Positions 7,524 through 15,284 of a stretch of 21,141 nt of DNA are shown here, in pieces. Source of the stretch: an uncultured Oscillospiraceae bacterium (GTDB taxonomy: Bacteria; Bacillota; Clostridia; Oscillospirales; Acutalibacteraceae); NCBI GenBank assembly GCA_900543305.1, contig UQQZ01000045.1, positions 1-21,141 of the forward strand. The letters are read 5' to 3'. The notes below the pieces were generated by a model that saw nothing but the letters and a program-made list of their open reading frames with translations, did not search any database and was not told where the DNA came from. Both the position numbers and the translations under genes were made by a program. The stretch's first letter is position 1. Each line of letters begins with the position of its first letter.

Positions 7524-8705
7524 TCAGCCGAAGACCTTTTCCCGGTTGCCCACCTTCAAAAACAGGGTGAGCACCAGCCCCAGACCCGTGAGGCAGCAAA
7601 GGGCCAGGTACAGGGTGGGAATGCTGGAGTGGTCCACTAGAATGCCCCCGGCGTTTTGCAGCAGGATGGCAGTCAGGTTGGTGGCGGAGTTGATCACCGA
7701 AAGGCCGGTGGTGGTGTACCGGGGATCCAACAGGTTCCGGACGATCTTCAAGTTGATCATCACAAAGAGGGTGGAGGCAATGGCCTTCAGCAGGACCATG
7801 GCCAGAATCACCACCCCGGCGGACCGGGAGAACCCGTAAAACAGGAACTGGACGATGATGATGGTAAAGCTGGCAAGAATGAGGGTTTTTCCGGAAAACC
7901 GGTCCATGAATTTGTGGGAGAACAGGATCACCGGAGCTTCCACCAAGGTGCTGAAAAAGAGCACCGTGCCCACGGTAGAGGTGGGAACCCCCAGACTGTT
8001 CAGAAGCATGGGGGCGTAAGTCATATTCACGTTGGAGCTGCCGGTAAACAGACAGGCAATCAGCAAAAACAACAGAAAGCTGGGATTGGCCAGCACCTTG
8101 AGCAGAGGGGGACGTTTCTGGGAAACCGGGTTCTGGGGGGAATCGGGTTCCGTGGAGGGGGTGTTTTCCGTGCCCCAGAAGCCGATGGCAGACAGGATTC
8201 CGGCTATCAGCAGCATGACGAAGATAAAGGAGTGGGCAATGTAGTCCATGGCAAACCCGGCAGCCTGGGCCCCCACCGCGTAGCCGGCAGTGCCCCAGAT
8301 CCGCAGGGTGCCGTAGCGGAACTTGCTGCGGCCCGCCATGCGCTCGCTGATGGGCGTGACGGAGTTGAGAAAAGAGAGAATCAACCCGTCCAGAAGGAAC
8401 AGGGCCCACACGGACCGGCACAGGGCAAACACCAGGCCCATGAGGCCCGCAGCCAACAGCAAAATAGAGCTGATGGCCTTGGGGTTCTGGGTGCGGTCAG
8501 TGAAATAGCCGGCCAAAGGCACCACGAAGAAGGAAAAGATCCCCGAGGCGGAGACGATAAAGCTCATCTCCGAGGCGGACTTGCCGATGTCGGTCAGGTA
8601 GACGGACAGTACGGAGCTGAACACGGCAATGGCGAAATAGAGCCATACAAAGGCCATGACGCAGGCAAAGTAGCTGCCCTTGTACCGCTTGATGATGGAA
8701 CTCAT
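7524..8705 (-). CDS. MFS transporter (12-TM, LacY/nucleoside-symporter-like group)
   Basis: A 393-aa major facilitator superfamily carrier of the inner membrane with about 12 hydrophobic segments. The first helix reads YFACVMAFVWLYFAIAVFSS. The loop between TM2 and TM3 has the MFS motif A-like PLAGYFTDRTQNPK, and a charged central loop (ENTPSTEPDSPQNPVSQKRP) separates the two six-helix halves. The RYGTLRIWGTAGYAVGA segment is typical of the MFS_1-like/LacY-related group, which moves sugars or nucleosides with protons. The open frame could begin at 8741, but the ATG at 8705 has a GGGGAGG box 7 bases upstream and begins MSSIIKRYKGSYF, so it is the chosen start. It is monocistronic, divergent from the HD-domain gene. 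The substrate is unknown. Confidence 0.9.
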   Translation of the reverse strand: MSSIIKRYKGSYFACVMAFVWLYFAIAVFSSVLSVYLTDIGKSASEMSFIVSASGIFSFFVVPLAGYFTDRTQNPKAISSILLLAAGLMGLVFALCRSVWALFLLDGLILSFLNSVTPISERMAGRSKFRYGTLRIWGTAGYAVGAQAAGFAMDYIAHSFIFVMLLIAGILSAIGFWGTENTPSTEPDSPQNPVSQKRPPLLKVLANPSFLLFLLIACLFTGSSNVNMTYAPMLLNSLGVPTSTVGTVLFFSTLVEAPVILFSHKFMDRFSGKTLILASFTIIIVQFLFYGFSRSAGVVILAMVLLKAIASTLFVMINLKIVRNLLDPRYTTTGLSVINSATNLTAILLQNAGGILVDHSSIPTLYLALCCLTGLGLVLTLFLKVGNREKVFG

Positions 8706-8752
8706 AGAAAAGCCTCCCCGGCAGGGCCCAATGCCCCGCAATCTTATTTAGT

Positions 8753-8781
8753 ACCTTACAGCGAAGGGGCAGAGACGTCAA
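8753..8781 (-). promoter_or_regulatory. Candidate promoter of the MFS gene
   Basis: On the minus strand, TTGACG (plus 8776-8781), a 17-base spacer and TAAGGT (plus 8753-8758). The -35 is near consensus and the -10 weak, leaving about 40 bases of leader before the ATG at 8705. TACTAA just downstream is an alternative -10. Confidence 0.45.
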
Positions 8782-8819
8782 GTGGTTTTCCCAAAAAGAT
8801 CCAAAAATTTTTTCTTGCG

Positions 8820-8848
8820 TTGCCGTTTTCTCGGGAATGTGGTACAAT
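8820..8848 (+). promoter_or_regulatory. Promoter of the HD-domain / HAD-GNAT operon
   Basis: TTGCCG at 8820-8825, a 17-base spacer and TACAAT at 8843-8848, preceded by TGG (extended -10). The start near 8855 gives a leader of about 33 bases before the ATG at 8888. The open frame beginning at 8837 would start inside the -10 region, which argues against that earlier start. Confidence 0.65.
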
Positions 8849-8887
8849 ATTACCCTTAAAAATCGGAAGAAAGGGAGGCACAGCCTG

Positions 8888-9505
8888 ATGAAAGGAACCA
8901 TTCCCCAGGGGCTGAGAGAGTATGTGGAAGGGGAAATCCTGCCCCAATACCAGGACGCGGACCCGGCCCACGGGATCGGCCACATCCGGCAGGTGATGGA
9001 AAACAGCCGGGAACTGGCAGGTTCCCTGGAGGTGGAGGCGAAAATGGTGTATCTGATTGCCGCTTACCACGACCTGGGAGTTTGCCGGTTTGGCCGGAAG
9101 GATCACGAGAAGACCTCCGCCCAGCTGCTTCGGGAGGACCGGAACCTGGACCGGTGGTTTACTCCTGAGGAGATTCAGGGGATGGACCAGGCGGTGGAGG
9201 ACCATCGGGCCTCCTCAGACCGGGAACCCAGGAACCTGTATGGAAAGATCGTCAGCGAGGCGGATCGGGATATCGACCCGGAACGGATTGTCCGCCGGTG
9301 CATGGAGTACGGGAAGTCCCACTGCCCGGAGCTTTCTCCGGAGGGTCAGGTGACGCGGGCGGTGGAGCACATCCGGGAAAAGTACGGGGAGGAAGGGTAT
9401 TTAAAGCTGTGGCTGCCCTGCCCCAAAAATCAGCAGGGCCTTTCCACGCTGCGGGAATGGCTTCGCACAGGAGAAATTTGGGAGGTGTGCAGGCGTTTTG
9501 AATAA
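8888..9505 (+). CDS. HD domain-containing phosphohydrolase
   Basis: A 205-aa single-domain HD protein, predicted to be a metal-dependent phosphohydrolase or phosphodiesterase in the cytoplasm. Ligands expected for the H...HD...D signature are visible: His32 in HGIGHIRQV, His61-Asp62 in AAYHDLGV, and Asp126 in SEADRDID. DHRASS around residue 105 gives the middle helix typical of small HD hydrolases acting on nucleotides or related phosphates. GGGAGG lies 9 bases before the ATG at 8888; in-frame codons back to 8837 overlap the promoter and are excluded. The stop overlaps the next gene's TTG start by 8 bases, so the two are translationally linked. Substrate is not deducible. Confidence 0.88.
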   Translation: MKGTIPQGLREYVEGEILPQYQDADPAHGIGHIRQVMENSRELAGSLEVEAKMVYLIAAYHDLGVCRFGRKDHEKTSAQLLREDRNLDRWFTPEEIQGMDQAVEDHRASSDREPRNLYGKIVSEADRDIDPERIVRRCMEYGKSHCPELSPEGQVTRAVEHIREKYGEEGYLKLWLPCPKNQQGLSTLREWLRTGEIWEVCRRFE

Positions 9506-10829
9506 GACATTGTATGTTTCGGATTTGGACGGCACCTTGCTGGATTCCCAGGAACGGGTGTCGGACTTTACCGCCCGGGTGATCCGGGAACTGACCGGCC
9601 GGGGAATTCACTTTACCTACGCCACCGCCCGGTCCCAAAACTCGGCGGAAAAGGTCACGGGGGGATTGCTCCGGCACCTGCCGGTGATCATCTACAACGG
9701 AGTGTTTGTCCGAGAGGGGGACACCGGGGAGAACCTGGTTTCCCAAACCCTGCCGCCCCAACTGGTAAAGCGGATTCGCCGGGTACTGGAGGAGTATGAC
9801 CTGTCCCCTCTGGTGTACACCTTGCTGCCGGAGGAGCGGGTGCTGTGGCGCCGGGACCGGGAGACACCGGGGGTGACCCATTATCTGGGGAAGCGCCAGG
9901 GGGACAAGCGGTTTCTGGCAGTAGAGGGGGAGGAGGCGCTCTACCGGGGGAACATTTTTTACTTTACCCTCATCGGGGACCGGGAAGCTTTGGCGCCTGC
10001 CTGGGAACAGCTTCGGCAGGAGCCGGAGCTCAACGTGCTGTTTCAGGAGGAAATCTACCGGCCGGGGGAATATTGGCTGGAGCTTCTGCCCAAGAAGGCC
10101 ACCAAGGCCTCGGCGGCCAAGCTGCTGCGGGAACGGCTGGGATGTGAGCGAATGGTGGCCTTTGGGGACGGCGTCAACGACCTGCCCCTGTTTGAGGCTG
10201 CTCAGGAGCGGTGCGCCATGGAAAACGCCGTACCTCAGCTGAAGGCTGCGGCGGATTGGATTCTGCCCTCCAACGGGGAAGACGGGGTGGCCCGCTGGCT
10301 TTTGGCGGACACGGCCCCGGCATTGGCCTTGGGGGACCGGGCCGGGGAATTCCGGGTACGGCTGTACCGGCCGGAGGACCTGGAGGAGCTGATTCTCCTC
10401 TTTTATCAGACGGTGCAGTCGGTGGCCCTGAAGGATTACAGCCGGGAAGAGGTCCAGGCCTGGGCTCCGTCCCCGGAGGAGGTGGACCGAGTGGCCTGGG
10501 GAGAAAGCCTGAAGGCCCACTACACGGTGGTGGCTCAGCGGGGAGAAACCCTGGTGGGCTTTGGGGACATGGATGACCAGGGGTACCTGGACCGGCTGTA
10601 CGTCCATGGAGAGTTCCAGGGCCGTGGGGTGGCCACCGCCCTGACGGAAGCTCTGGAAGGGTATGCCAGGGGACGGGGTGTGGAAACCCTGTCGGTCCAC
10701 GCTTCCCGGACGGCTCGACCCTTTTTTGAAGGCCGGGGCTATCAGGTGGTCCACTCCCAGAAGGTGCTGCGCCGGGGGGTGTGGCTGGAAAATTTCCGGA
10801 TGGAACGGAAGGCCGCCCGTCCCGGCTGA
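9498..10829 (+). CDS. HAD hydrolase (Cof/class IIB) fused to GNAT acetyltransferase
   Basis: A two-domain protein of 443 aa. Residues 1 to about 275 form a Cof-type HAD phosphatase: motif I SDLDGTLLDS with nucleophile Asp9 and acid Asp11, motif II with Thr/Ser in TYATARS, motif III Lys in KKATKASAAKLL, and motif IV GDGVNDLPLFE. After a linker rich in Ala and Leu (about 280-295), a GNAT N-acetyltransferase domain follows (FRVRLYRPEDLEEL...). Its acetyl-CoA loop QGRGVATAL lies around residues 370-378, ending ARPFFEGRGYQVVHS, as in YafP-like GNATs. The start is TTG at 9498, 11 bases after GGAGGT, because no in-frame ATG gives an intact DLDGTL motif. It overlaps the HD gene by 8 bases. Substrates are unknown; the fusion suggests that dephosphorylation and acetylation act in one route. 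Confidence 0.9.
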   Translation: MNKTLYVSDLDGTLLDSQERVSDFTARVIRELTGRGIHFTYATARSQNSAEKVTGGLLRHLPVIIYNGVFVREGDTGENLVSQTLPPQLVKRIRRVLEEYDLSPLVYTLLPEERVLWRRDRETPGVTHYLGKRQGDKRFLAVEGEEALYRGNIFYFTLIGDREALAPAWEQLRQEPELNVLFQEEIYRPGEYWLELLPKKATKASAAKLLRERLGCERMVAFGDGVNDLPLFEAAQERCAMENAVPQLKAAADWILPSNGEDGVARWLLADTAPALALGDRAGEFRVRLYRPEDLEELILLFYQTVQSVALKDYSREEVQAWAPSPEEVDRVAWGESLKAHYTVVAQRGETLVGFGDMDDQGYLDRLYVHGEFQGRGVATALTEALEGYARGRGVETLSVHASRTARPFFEGRGYQVVHSQKVLRRGVWLENFRMERKAARPG

Positions 10830-10841
10830 GGGATAAAAAAG

Positions 10842-10869
10842 GCGTCTTGGCAAAGGGGCGCCAAGACGC
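10842..10869. terminator. Bidirectional terminator between HAD-GNAT and LytTR genes
   Basis: GCGTCTTGGC at 10842-10851 pairs perfectly with GCCAAGACGC at 10860-10869 (10 bp). A run of six A lies upstream, so on the minus strand the stem is followed by a T-run and ends the LytTR gene efficiently. On the plus strand only TTGTTGG follows, giving weaker termination of the HAD-GNAT gene. Confidence 0.85.
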
Positions 10870-10891
10870 TTGTTGGAACATTGTGTCGGGG

Positions 10892-11626
10892 TCAGGCAGA
10901 TTCCTCTCCCTGAAACAGGCCCCGGAAGCGGGCCTTGACCTCCCGGCTTCTGCCCCGGGAGACAGGAATGGAAATGCCCGTGTCCAGCAGCAGGCTGGAG
11001 CGGCGGACCTGGGTCACATGGAGAAGGTTGACTAAATACCCGGAGTGGGTGCGGACAAACCGACGGTCCTGAAGCAGTTGGGCGGCAGTTTCCCCAAAGG
11101 GCACCCGGGTGGTGGAGGTGACCAGGGTTTTTCCCTGATCGGTGTGGACCAGCATGCGATGGTTCCGATATTCCACATAGAGGATGCTCTTTCCCGGCAG
11201 GGCCTGAACCCCGCCCGGTGTCTTAAAGGAGAACTGATTTTCCTGGGGATGGAATTCCCGGGAAAAGTGCCGGAGCAGCAAAGAAGCGGCCCGAGCGCCG
11301 TCGAAGGGTTCCACCAGATAGGCCATCACGTCGGCGTCGTAGGCGGCCATGGCGTATTCGGGGCCGGAAGCCAGGACCATCACCTGTTGGGAGGCGTCCC
11401 GGGTCAGGTCCCGGACAAAGGCCATATCCCGTTCCGGGTCGTCCCGGATGTCCACGATACACAGATCCCGAGGGGCGTCTCCCCCCTCATAGAGGCTGGT
11501 TTGGAACAGGGGATATTTCCGGTAGCGGCAGATATCCTGGCCGAATCCCCGCAGATGGGTGGAAATCTGCCGGGGAACTTGATTGAGAAATTGGGAGTCG
11601 TTGCTGTAAAGGGAGATGTGCAGCAT
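10892..11626 (-). CDS. LytTR-type response regulator with degenerate receiver domain
   Basis: A 244-aa DNA-binding regulator. The N-terminal receiver (about 1-120) has the phospho-acceptor position Asp59 in CIVDIRD and the conserved Ser87. The usual acidic pair at the start is Asn9-Asp10, and the invariant Lys of the K-P-F motif is Glu106 in YLVEPF. Phosphorylation chemistry may therefore be altered or lost. Residues about 135-240 are a LytTR domain (SILYVEYRNHRMLVHT ... FVRTHSGYLVNLLHVTQV), which binds direct repeats in promoter DNA. No histidine kinase lies next to it, so it is an orphan. GAAGGAA precedes the ATG by about 7 bases. It is divergent from the SipW-like membrane gene, which is a natural candidate target. 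Confidence 0.9.
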   Translation of the reverse strand: MLHISLYSNDSQFLNQVPRQISTHLRGFGQDICRYRKYPLFQTSLYEGGDAPRDLCIVDIRDDPERDMAFVRDLTRDASQQVMVLASGPEYAMAAYDADVMAYLVEPFDGARAASLLLRHFSREFHPQENQFSFKTPGGVQALPGKSILYVEYRNHRMLVHTDQGKTLVTSTTRVPFGETAAQLLQDRRFVRTHSGYLVNLLHVTQVRRSSLLLDTGISIPVSRGRSREVKARFRGLFQGEESA

Positions 11627-11677
11627 AGTGAAGTTCCTTCTTTATGAGAGTGTTACTCTGGGTGATTTTTCCCCACT

Positions 11678-11683
11678 AGTATA
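11678..11683 (-). promoter_or_regulatory. -10 box of the LytTR regulator gene
   Basis: On the minus strand TATACT (plus 11678-11683) is one base from consensus, about 50 bases before the ATG. The -35 at 17 bases (TGGATT) is weak, as expected for an activator-dependent or low-level promoter. Confidence 0.45.
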
Positions 11684-11768
11684 GCAGAAATGGGGGAGAA
11701 AATCCAGGGCAGGGATGGATTTCTTGGGGGATTTGCCGGAAAATCTGGGAAATCCCCCGGTAAAAGGC

Positions 11769-11797
11769 TGGAAACTTTCCCGGGAACGTGGTATGCT
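11769..11797 (+). promoter_or_regulatory. Promoter of the SipW-like membrane protein gene
   Basis: TGGAAA at 11769-11774, a 17-base spacer and TATGCT at 11792-11797 with an extended TGG before the -10. The ATG at 11822 follows after a short leader containing GAGGAGG. It faces away from the LytTR gene. Confidence 0.5.
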
Positions 11798-11821
11798 GGA
11801 GCAAAGAGAGGAGGCGCGGTC

Positions 11822-12346
11822 ATGGGCGCGATCAAATTGGTGCGGGGAATTCTGGGCATCCTCTGGGTATGCCTGTTGGCTTTGAGCCTGTGGCTGGCCT
11901 GCCAGCGGCAGTTTTTTCAACAGGAGGAAGTTTCCCTGTGGAAAATCCGCCTGGCTCCCTTGGGGACGGCATCCCGGTCCCTGGGAGATGTGGCGGTGGT
12001 CCGGTCCGGGGATTCCTATGATCTGGGGGATCTGGTGCTGGCAGGAGAAGAAGGCTCCGGAACCCTGTTGCGCCTGGTGGGCTCCTCGGACGGCCAGTTT
12101 ATCGGCCGGGATGAGGCAACGCCGGAAGGGGAGGAACAGCTGCTTCCCCCGGAGAACATCCGAGGCCAGGTGACCGCGGTCTTGGCAGGAGCCGGGGTGC
12201 TCTATGGGTTTCTTTCCTCCCTGTGGGGACCGCCGGTGGTATTTGTGGTGGGCTTGCTGCTTTTAGGATTGCCCACTCTCCTGGGGCTGGGGAAAGCCCC
12301 CAAGGCCAAAAGGGCCCGAGGCCGCCACAGCCGCCGGGAAGGATAG
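11822..12346 (+). CDS. Membrane protein resembling a degenerate SipW-type signal peptidase
   Basis: A 174-aa protein with one N-terminal helix (residues about 6-27), an extracytoplasmic domain of about 85 residues, one or two C-terminal hydrophobic segments (about 115-155), and a basic tail (KAPKAKRARGRHSRRE). The layout and blocks YDLGDLVL, LLRLVGSSDGQFIGRDEATPEGEEQLLPPENIRGQV match the order seen in type I signal peptidases of the SipW/S26B group (GDLV..., THR-V-...-DGDFITKGDAN..., P-ENV-G-V). The SGSMxP catalytic box reads PLGTASRS and the THR histidine site reads LLRLV, so catalysis is unlikely. GAGGAGG lies just before the ATG at 11822; upstream codons overlap the promoter. The homology is my reading of motif order and needs a profile search. 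Otherwise it is an uncharacterised membrane protein. Confidence 0.65.
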   Translation: MGAIKLVRGILGILWVCLLALSLWLACQRQFFQQEEVSLWKIRLAPLGTASRSLGDVAVVRSGDSYDLGDLVLAGEEGSGTLLRLVGSSDGQFIGRDEATPEGEEQLLPPENIRGQVTAVLAGAGVLYGFLSSLWGPPVVFVVGLLLLGLPTLLGLGKAPKAKRARGRHSRREG

Positions 12347-12370
12347 ACAGATTTCATGGGAATAGGTGAA

Positions 12371-12419
12371 AAAACCGGCATCTTCGGGAGCGGTTCAGGC
12401 TCCGGAAAGTGCCGGTTTT
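12371..12419. terminator. Bidirectional terminator between the SipW-like and alpha-galactosidase genes
   Basis: AAAACCGGCA at 12371-12380 pairs with TGCCGGTTTT at 12410-12419, with a second inner stem (CTTCGGGAGC with GCTCCGGAAAG). T-rich tails follow in both directions, so it serves both convergent genes. The remaining sequence to 12469 shows nothing else of note. Confidence 0.85.
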
Positions 12420-12469
12420 CTGTAGCTTTTGGGGGATTACTGCTGAAAGGTCCCTCAACCTGAAATAGC

Positions 12470-14062
12470 TCAGGTGGTCAGGTCCACCGGACCTTCCGGC
12501 GGAAACCAGTTGAAGGTCTCCCGCCGGTGGGACAGCAGCCAGTTTTCGGGGCAGGTGTTGTTCTGCCAGTCCAGAGGCAGGGCCGTATCGGCGGGGGAAG
12601 CCTGGGAGGCCCGGGCGTAGGCCTGACGGACCTCTTCCTCCTGTTCCGGAGTCAGAACCCCGGGACGGATAGAGGTAAACAGGGGTGTGCCGCTTTCCGC
12701 CAGCAGGTGGAGCCACTGACGGTTCAGTTCCCAGGGAATCTCTCCGGTTACCCCCACGCAGTCCGCATCGATGGCGAAAAAGCTGCCATGCTGTGCCAGG
12801 GAGAAGGCCAGGGTGTTGACACCCAGTTTCCGGGTCCGTTCCCAGAGAAAGCCGCTGGTGTCGTCTCCGGTGCGGTTTAAGTGCATGAGCCCGGCTCCCA
12901 GGTGGCCAACGCAGTTGCATCCCAGAATCAGGGCTCCGCCGGAGGCCTCCCAGATGGCCCGGTAGAAGTTTGTCACCGCCTCGGCGCTGGTGATGGTTTC
13001 ATCGGCGAAACGCCAGCCTCCGTCGGTGATGGTGTGGCCCATCTGGAAGCCCCAGCGGCCAAAGATGTCGAAGGTGGAAAAGTCGTGCTTGATGAGGGTG
13101 TAACCCCACTTGACCAAAGTGCGGATATCCTCCTGGACATAGTTCAGCACTTCCGGTACGGTGGGATCCAGGTATTCCGGATCCCGCTTGCTGCGCCAGC
13201 TCTGGGGGATCTGGGGATCCCGATTCCACAGCAGCCGGACCCAGATGCCAGGATGGGCGCCCCGGGCGGCGATTTGCCGGGCCAGGCCTCCCATATCCGG
13301 GAACTTCCCGTTGCCCTGGCGCCAGGGACCGCCGTTGTAGCCGGGTTCCTGTTCGTGGAGAATCTGCCACCCGTCGTCGATGACCATGTAGGGCCGGTTC
13401 TCCAGGCCCTGGGTCAGGGACAGCAGGTAATCCGTATCCTGGAGAATTTCCTCCTGAGAGCTTTTGCCGTAGGCGTAGTACCAGTTATTGGAGCCGTACA
13501 CAGGCCGGGCAGGCATTAAGGGCGAGGGGGAAAGCTCCCGGCAGAACCGCTGCAGCGCCGGAAAGGCGGACAGGCCGCACCGGTGGAATACCACGCTGGC
13601 GGCAGGAAGTTTTCTGCCCTGGAGCCGGACTCCTTCCCCGCCGCAGCGCAGGTCCAGGTGCAGGGAGAAGCCCCGGGGATCCACGGTCCAGAAACAGAAG
13701 GCATGGGGCTGAACCTTCACCCCGAAGCAGAGAACCTCCTGGCCGTTGTCCGCCAGGAAGTACCAGGGCATCACCCGTTCAGGGACAAAGCCCCGCCATT
13801 CCTGATCGCCGTACCCCCGTTCCCAGGTGCCGCCTAAAAAGCGGCAATTCTGAGGAAAGGTCAGATCCCAGCGGAGCACCAGCTCCCGCAGGGGAGTATC
13901 CTCAGCGGTGACGGCGATGTCCAAGCCGTGAGGGGTGTCGGTCAGCTCCCAGGAAACGTCCCGGTAAGACTGAGACTCCAGTGAGTCACCGGAAAAGGGG
14001 ACACATTCCTCCTGCGTGCGCAGGACCAGATGGTCGGGCAGATGGCGGAAAGGGGAAATCAT
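12470..14062 (-). CDS. Alpha-galactosidase, GH36-type (melibiase-like), cytoplasmic
   Basis: A 530-aa glycoside hydrolase that should release terminal alpha-galactose from melibiose or raffinose-type sugars, or a related alpha-linked substrate, with retention. Residues 1 to about 180 form an N-terminal beta-domain (WYFLADNGQEVLCFGVK). The (beta/alpha)8 barrel starts near YGSNNWYYAYGKSSQEEI. MVIDDGWQ marks the substrate-binding strand, KHDFSTFD carries the predicted nucleophile (Asp327), and NRTGDDTS the acid/base Asp (400/401). There is no signal peptide, so it acts on imported sugars. It is shorter than classic GH36 (about 700 aa), fitting a compact clade. The frame is open from 14098, but AGGAGG lies 7 bases before the ATG at 14062. 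No sugar transporter is adjacent. The substrate could differ from galactosides. Confidence 0.88.
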   Translation of the reverse strand: MISPFRHLPDHLVLRTQEECVPFSGDSLESQSYRDVSWELTDTPHGLDIAVTAEDTPLRELVLRWDLTFPQNCRFLGGTWERGYGDQEWRGFVPERVMPWYFLADNGQEVLCFGVKVQPHAFCFWTVDPRGFSLHLDLRCGGEGVRLQGRKLPAASVVFHRCGLSAFPALQRFCRELSPSPLMPARPVYGSNNWYYAYGKSSQEEILQDTDYLLSLTQGLENRPYMVIDDGWQILHEQEPGYNGGPWRQGNGKFPDMGGLARQIAARGAHPGIWVRLLWNRDPQIPQSWRSKRDPEYLDPTVPEVLNYVQEDIRTLVKWGYTLIKHDFSTFDIFGRWGFQMGHTITDGGWRFADETITSAEAVTNFYRAIWEASGGALILGCNCVGHLGAGLMHLNRTGDDTSGFLWERTRKLGVNTLAFSLAQHGSFFAIDADCVGVTGEIPWELNRQWLHLLAESGTPLFTSIRPGVLTPEQEEEVRQAYARASQASPADTALPLDWQNNTCPENWLLSHRRETFNWFPPEGPVDLTT

Positions 14063-14197
14063 GGCAAATCCTCCTGTGATAAAGTCGAATACAGTCATTC
14101 TGTGTCAAACATTGTACCCCGAAACCGGCCGGAACACCAGACTTTTTTTCTGGAAGGAAAAATTTATTTTCCCCGGCTTTCTGTTTCCGGGGGGATA

Positions 14198-14206
14198 TGC
14201 TACAAT
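14198..14206 (+). promoter_or_regulatory. Extended -10 promoter of the alpha/beta hydrolase gene
   Basis: TGCTACAAT at 14198-14206 is an extended -10 element 39 bases upstream of the ATG. No good -35 lies at 16-18 bases, which is common for TGn promoters. In the other direction a perfect TTGACA on the minus strand (plus 14103-14108) may serve the alpha-galactosidase gene, but I see no matching -10. Confidence 0.5.
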
Positions 14207-14244
14207 GAAACAAACCCATTTACCGGATAAGGAGGCGTTTTGCA

Positions 14245-15195
14245 ATGGCGTGGATGTGGATCCTGTTGGCGGTGGTGTTGGTGCTGCTGCTTCTGCTGGT
14301 GGGGGCGGGGATTTTTTTCTTTCGGTTCTCCATGGTCCGGGGAGGAAAAGATCCGAAAGAAACGGATTTTCTTCGGGAAGGGACCATCTGGTATCCCTTC
14401 CTCCAACGGATGGAGGAGGCCCAGGCCTGGATCCGGTCCCACACGGCGGAACATGTGAGGCTCCGTTCCTATGACGGCCTTACCCTGTCTGCCCTGTACC
14501 TGCCCGCCCAGGGGGAATCCAAAGGGGTGGTGGTGGCCTTCCACGGGTACCGGTCCCTGGCCACGGTAGATTTTGCCCTGGAGGCGGAGCTGTTCCATCG
14601 GCTGGGGTATGAGCTTTTGCTGCCCTACCAGCGGTCCCACGGTGAAAGCCAGGGAAAATACATCACCTACGGGGTTCGGGAACGGTTTGACTGCCGGGAC
14701 TGGGCCCGGTACGCGGCCAAACGGTTTGGCCAGGAGAAGCCCCTGTTTCTGGCGGGAATCTCCATGGGGGCCGCCACGGTGCTGATGGCCTCGGACTTGG
14801 ATCTGCCGGAAAACACCCGGGGAATTCTGGCGGATTGCGGATTTACCACTCCCTGGCAGATCATGGCCCATGTGGCCAAGCGGGATTACCACCTGCCGGC
14901 GTTTCCCCTGCTCTATGTGCTGGACATCATTGCCCGGTTCCGGGCCGGGGTAAACCTGAAGGAGGCGGATACTCGGACATCCCTGCAAAAGACCCGGCTG
15001 CCGGTGCTGTTCTTCCACGGGAAGGAGGACGATTTTGTCCCCGTGTCCATGACGGAAGAAAACTACCGGGCCTGTAAAGGGGAGAAGGAGCTGCACCTGG
15101 TTTCCGGAGCCGGCCATGCCCAGAGCTTCGGGGTGGATCCCCAGGGCTGCCAGGAGGCCATTGTCCGGTTTCTGGAGCGGTACTCCGGCGCATGA
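14245..15195 (+). CDS. Alpha/beta hydrolase with N-terminal membrane anchor
   Basis: A 316-aa serine hydrolase. Residues 4-26 are one transmembrane helix (MWILLAVVLVLLLLLVGAG) with no cleavage site, so the catalytic domain is anchored at the membrane. Alpha/beta-hydrolase features: oxyanion loop VAFHGYRS near 97-104, nucleophile elbow GISMGA with Ser173, acid in GKEDDFVPV (Asp262 or Asp263), and His291 in GAGHAQS. The closest familiar group is the clostridial YqkD/BAAT-like peptidase/esterase-like hydrolases that carry the same SHGESQGKYITYGVRERFD-type segment after strand 4. Substrate is unknown (ester, thioester or peptide). AAGGAGG lies 9 bases before the ATG. It is monocistronic, and the 3' side holds only weak hairpins. 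Confidence 0.9.
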   Translation: MAWMWILLAVVLVLLLLLVGAGIFFFRFSMVRGGKDPKETDFLREGTIWYPFLQRMEEAQAWIRSHTAEHVRLRSYDGLTLSALYLPAQGESKGVVVAFHGYRSLATVDFALEAELFHRLGYELLLPYQRSHGESQGKYITYGVRERFDCRDWARYAAKRFGQEKPLFLAGISMGAATVLMASDLDLPENTRGILADCGFTTPWQIMAHVAKRDYHLPAFPLLYVLDIIARFRAGVNLKEADTRTSLQKTRLPVLFFHGKEDDFVPVSMTEENYRACKGEKELHLVSGAGHAQSFGVDPQGCQEAIVRFLERYSGA

Positions 15196-15284
15196 AGGGC
15201 CTTTTCCGGTGGGAAAAGAGGCGAGATGTGGAACTGGCTGAGAAGAATGGGGAAAAAACCTGTTTTTTTCGTCAGAAATTGTGA

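Noticed and set aside
7656..8888. 410-codon plus-strand frame
   Set aside because: Shadow of the minus-strand MFS transporter; Gly/Gln/His-rich low-complexity product without membrane helices.
9252..10853. 533-codon open frame on the minus strand
   Set aside because: It lies exactly opposite the HD and HAD-GNAT genes, whose catalytic motifs are intact. Its protein is Pro/Gly/His-rich with no recognisable domain; long antisense frames are expected at this GC content.
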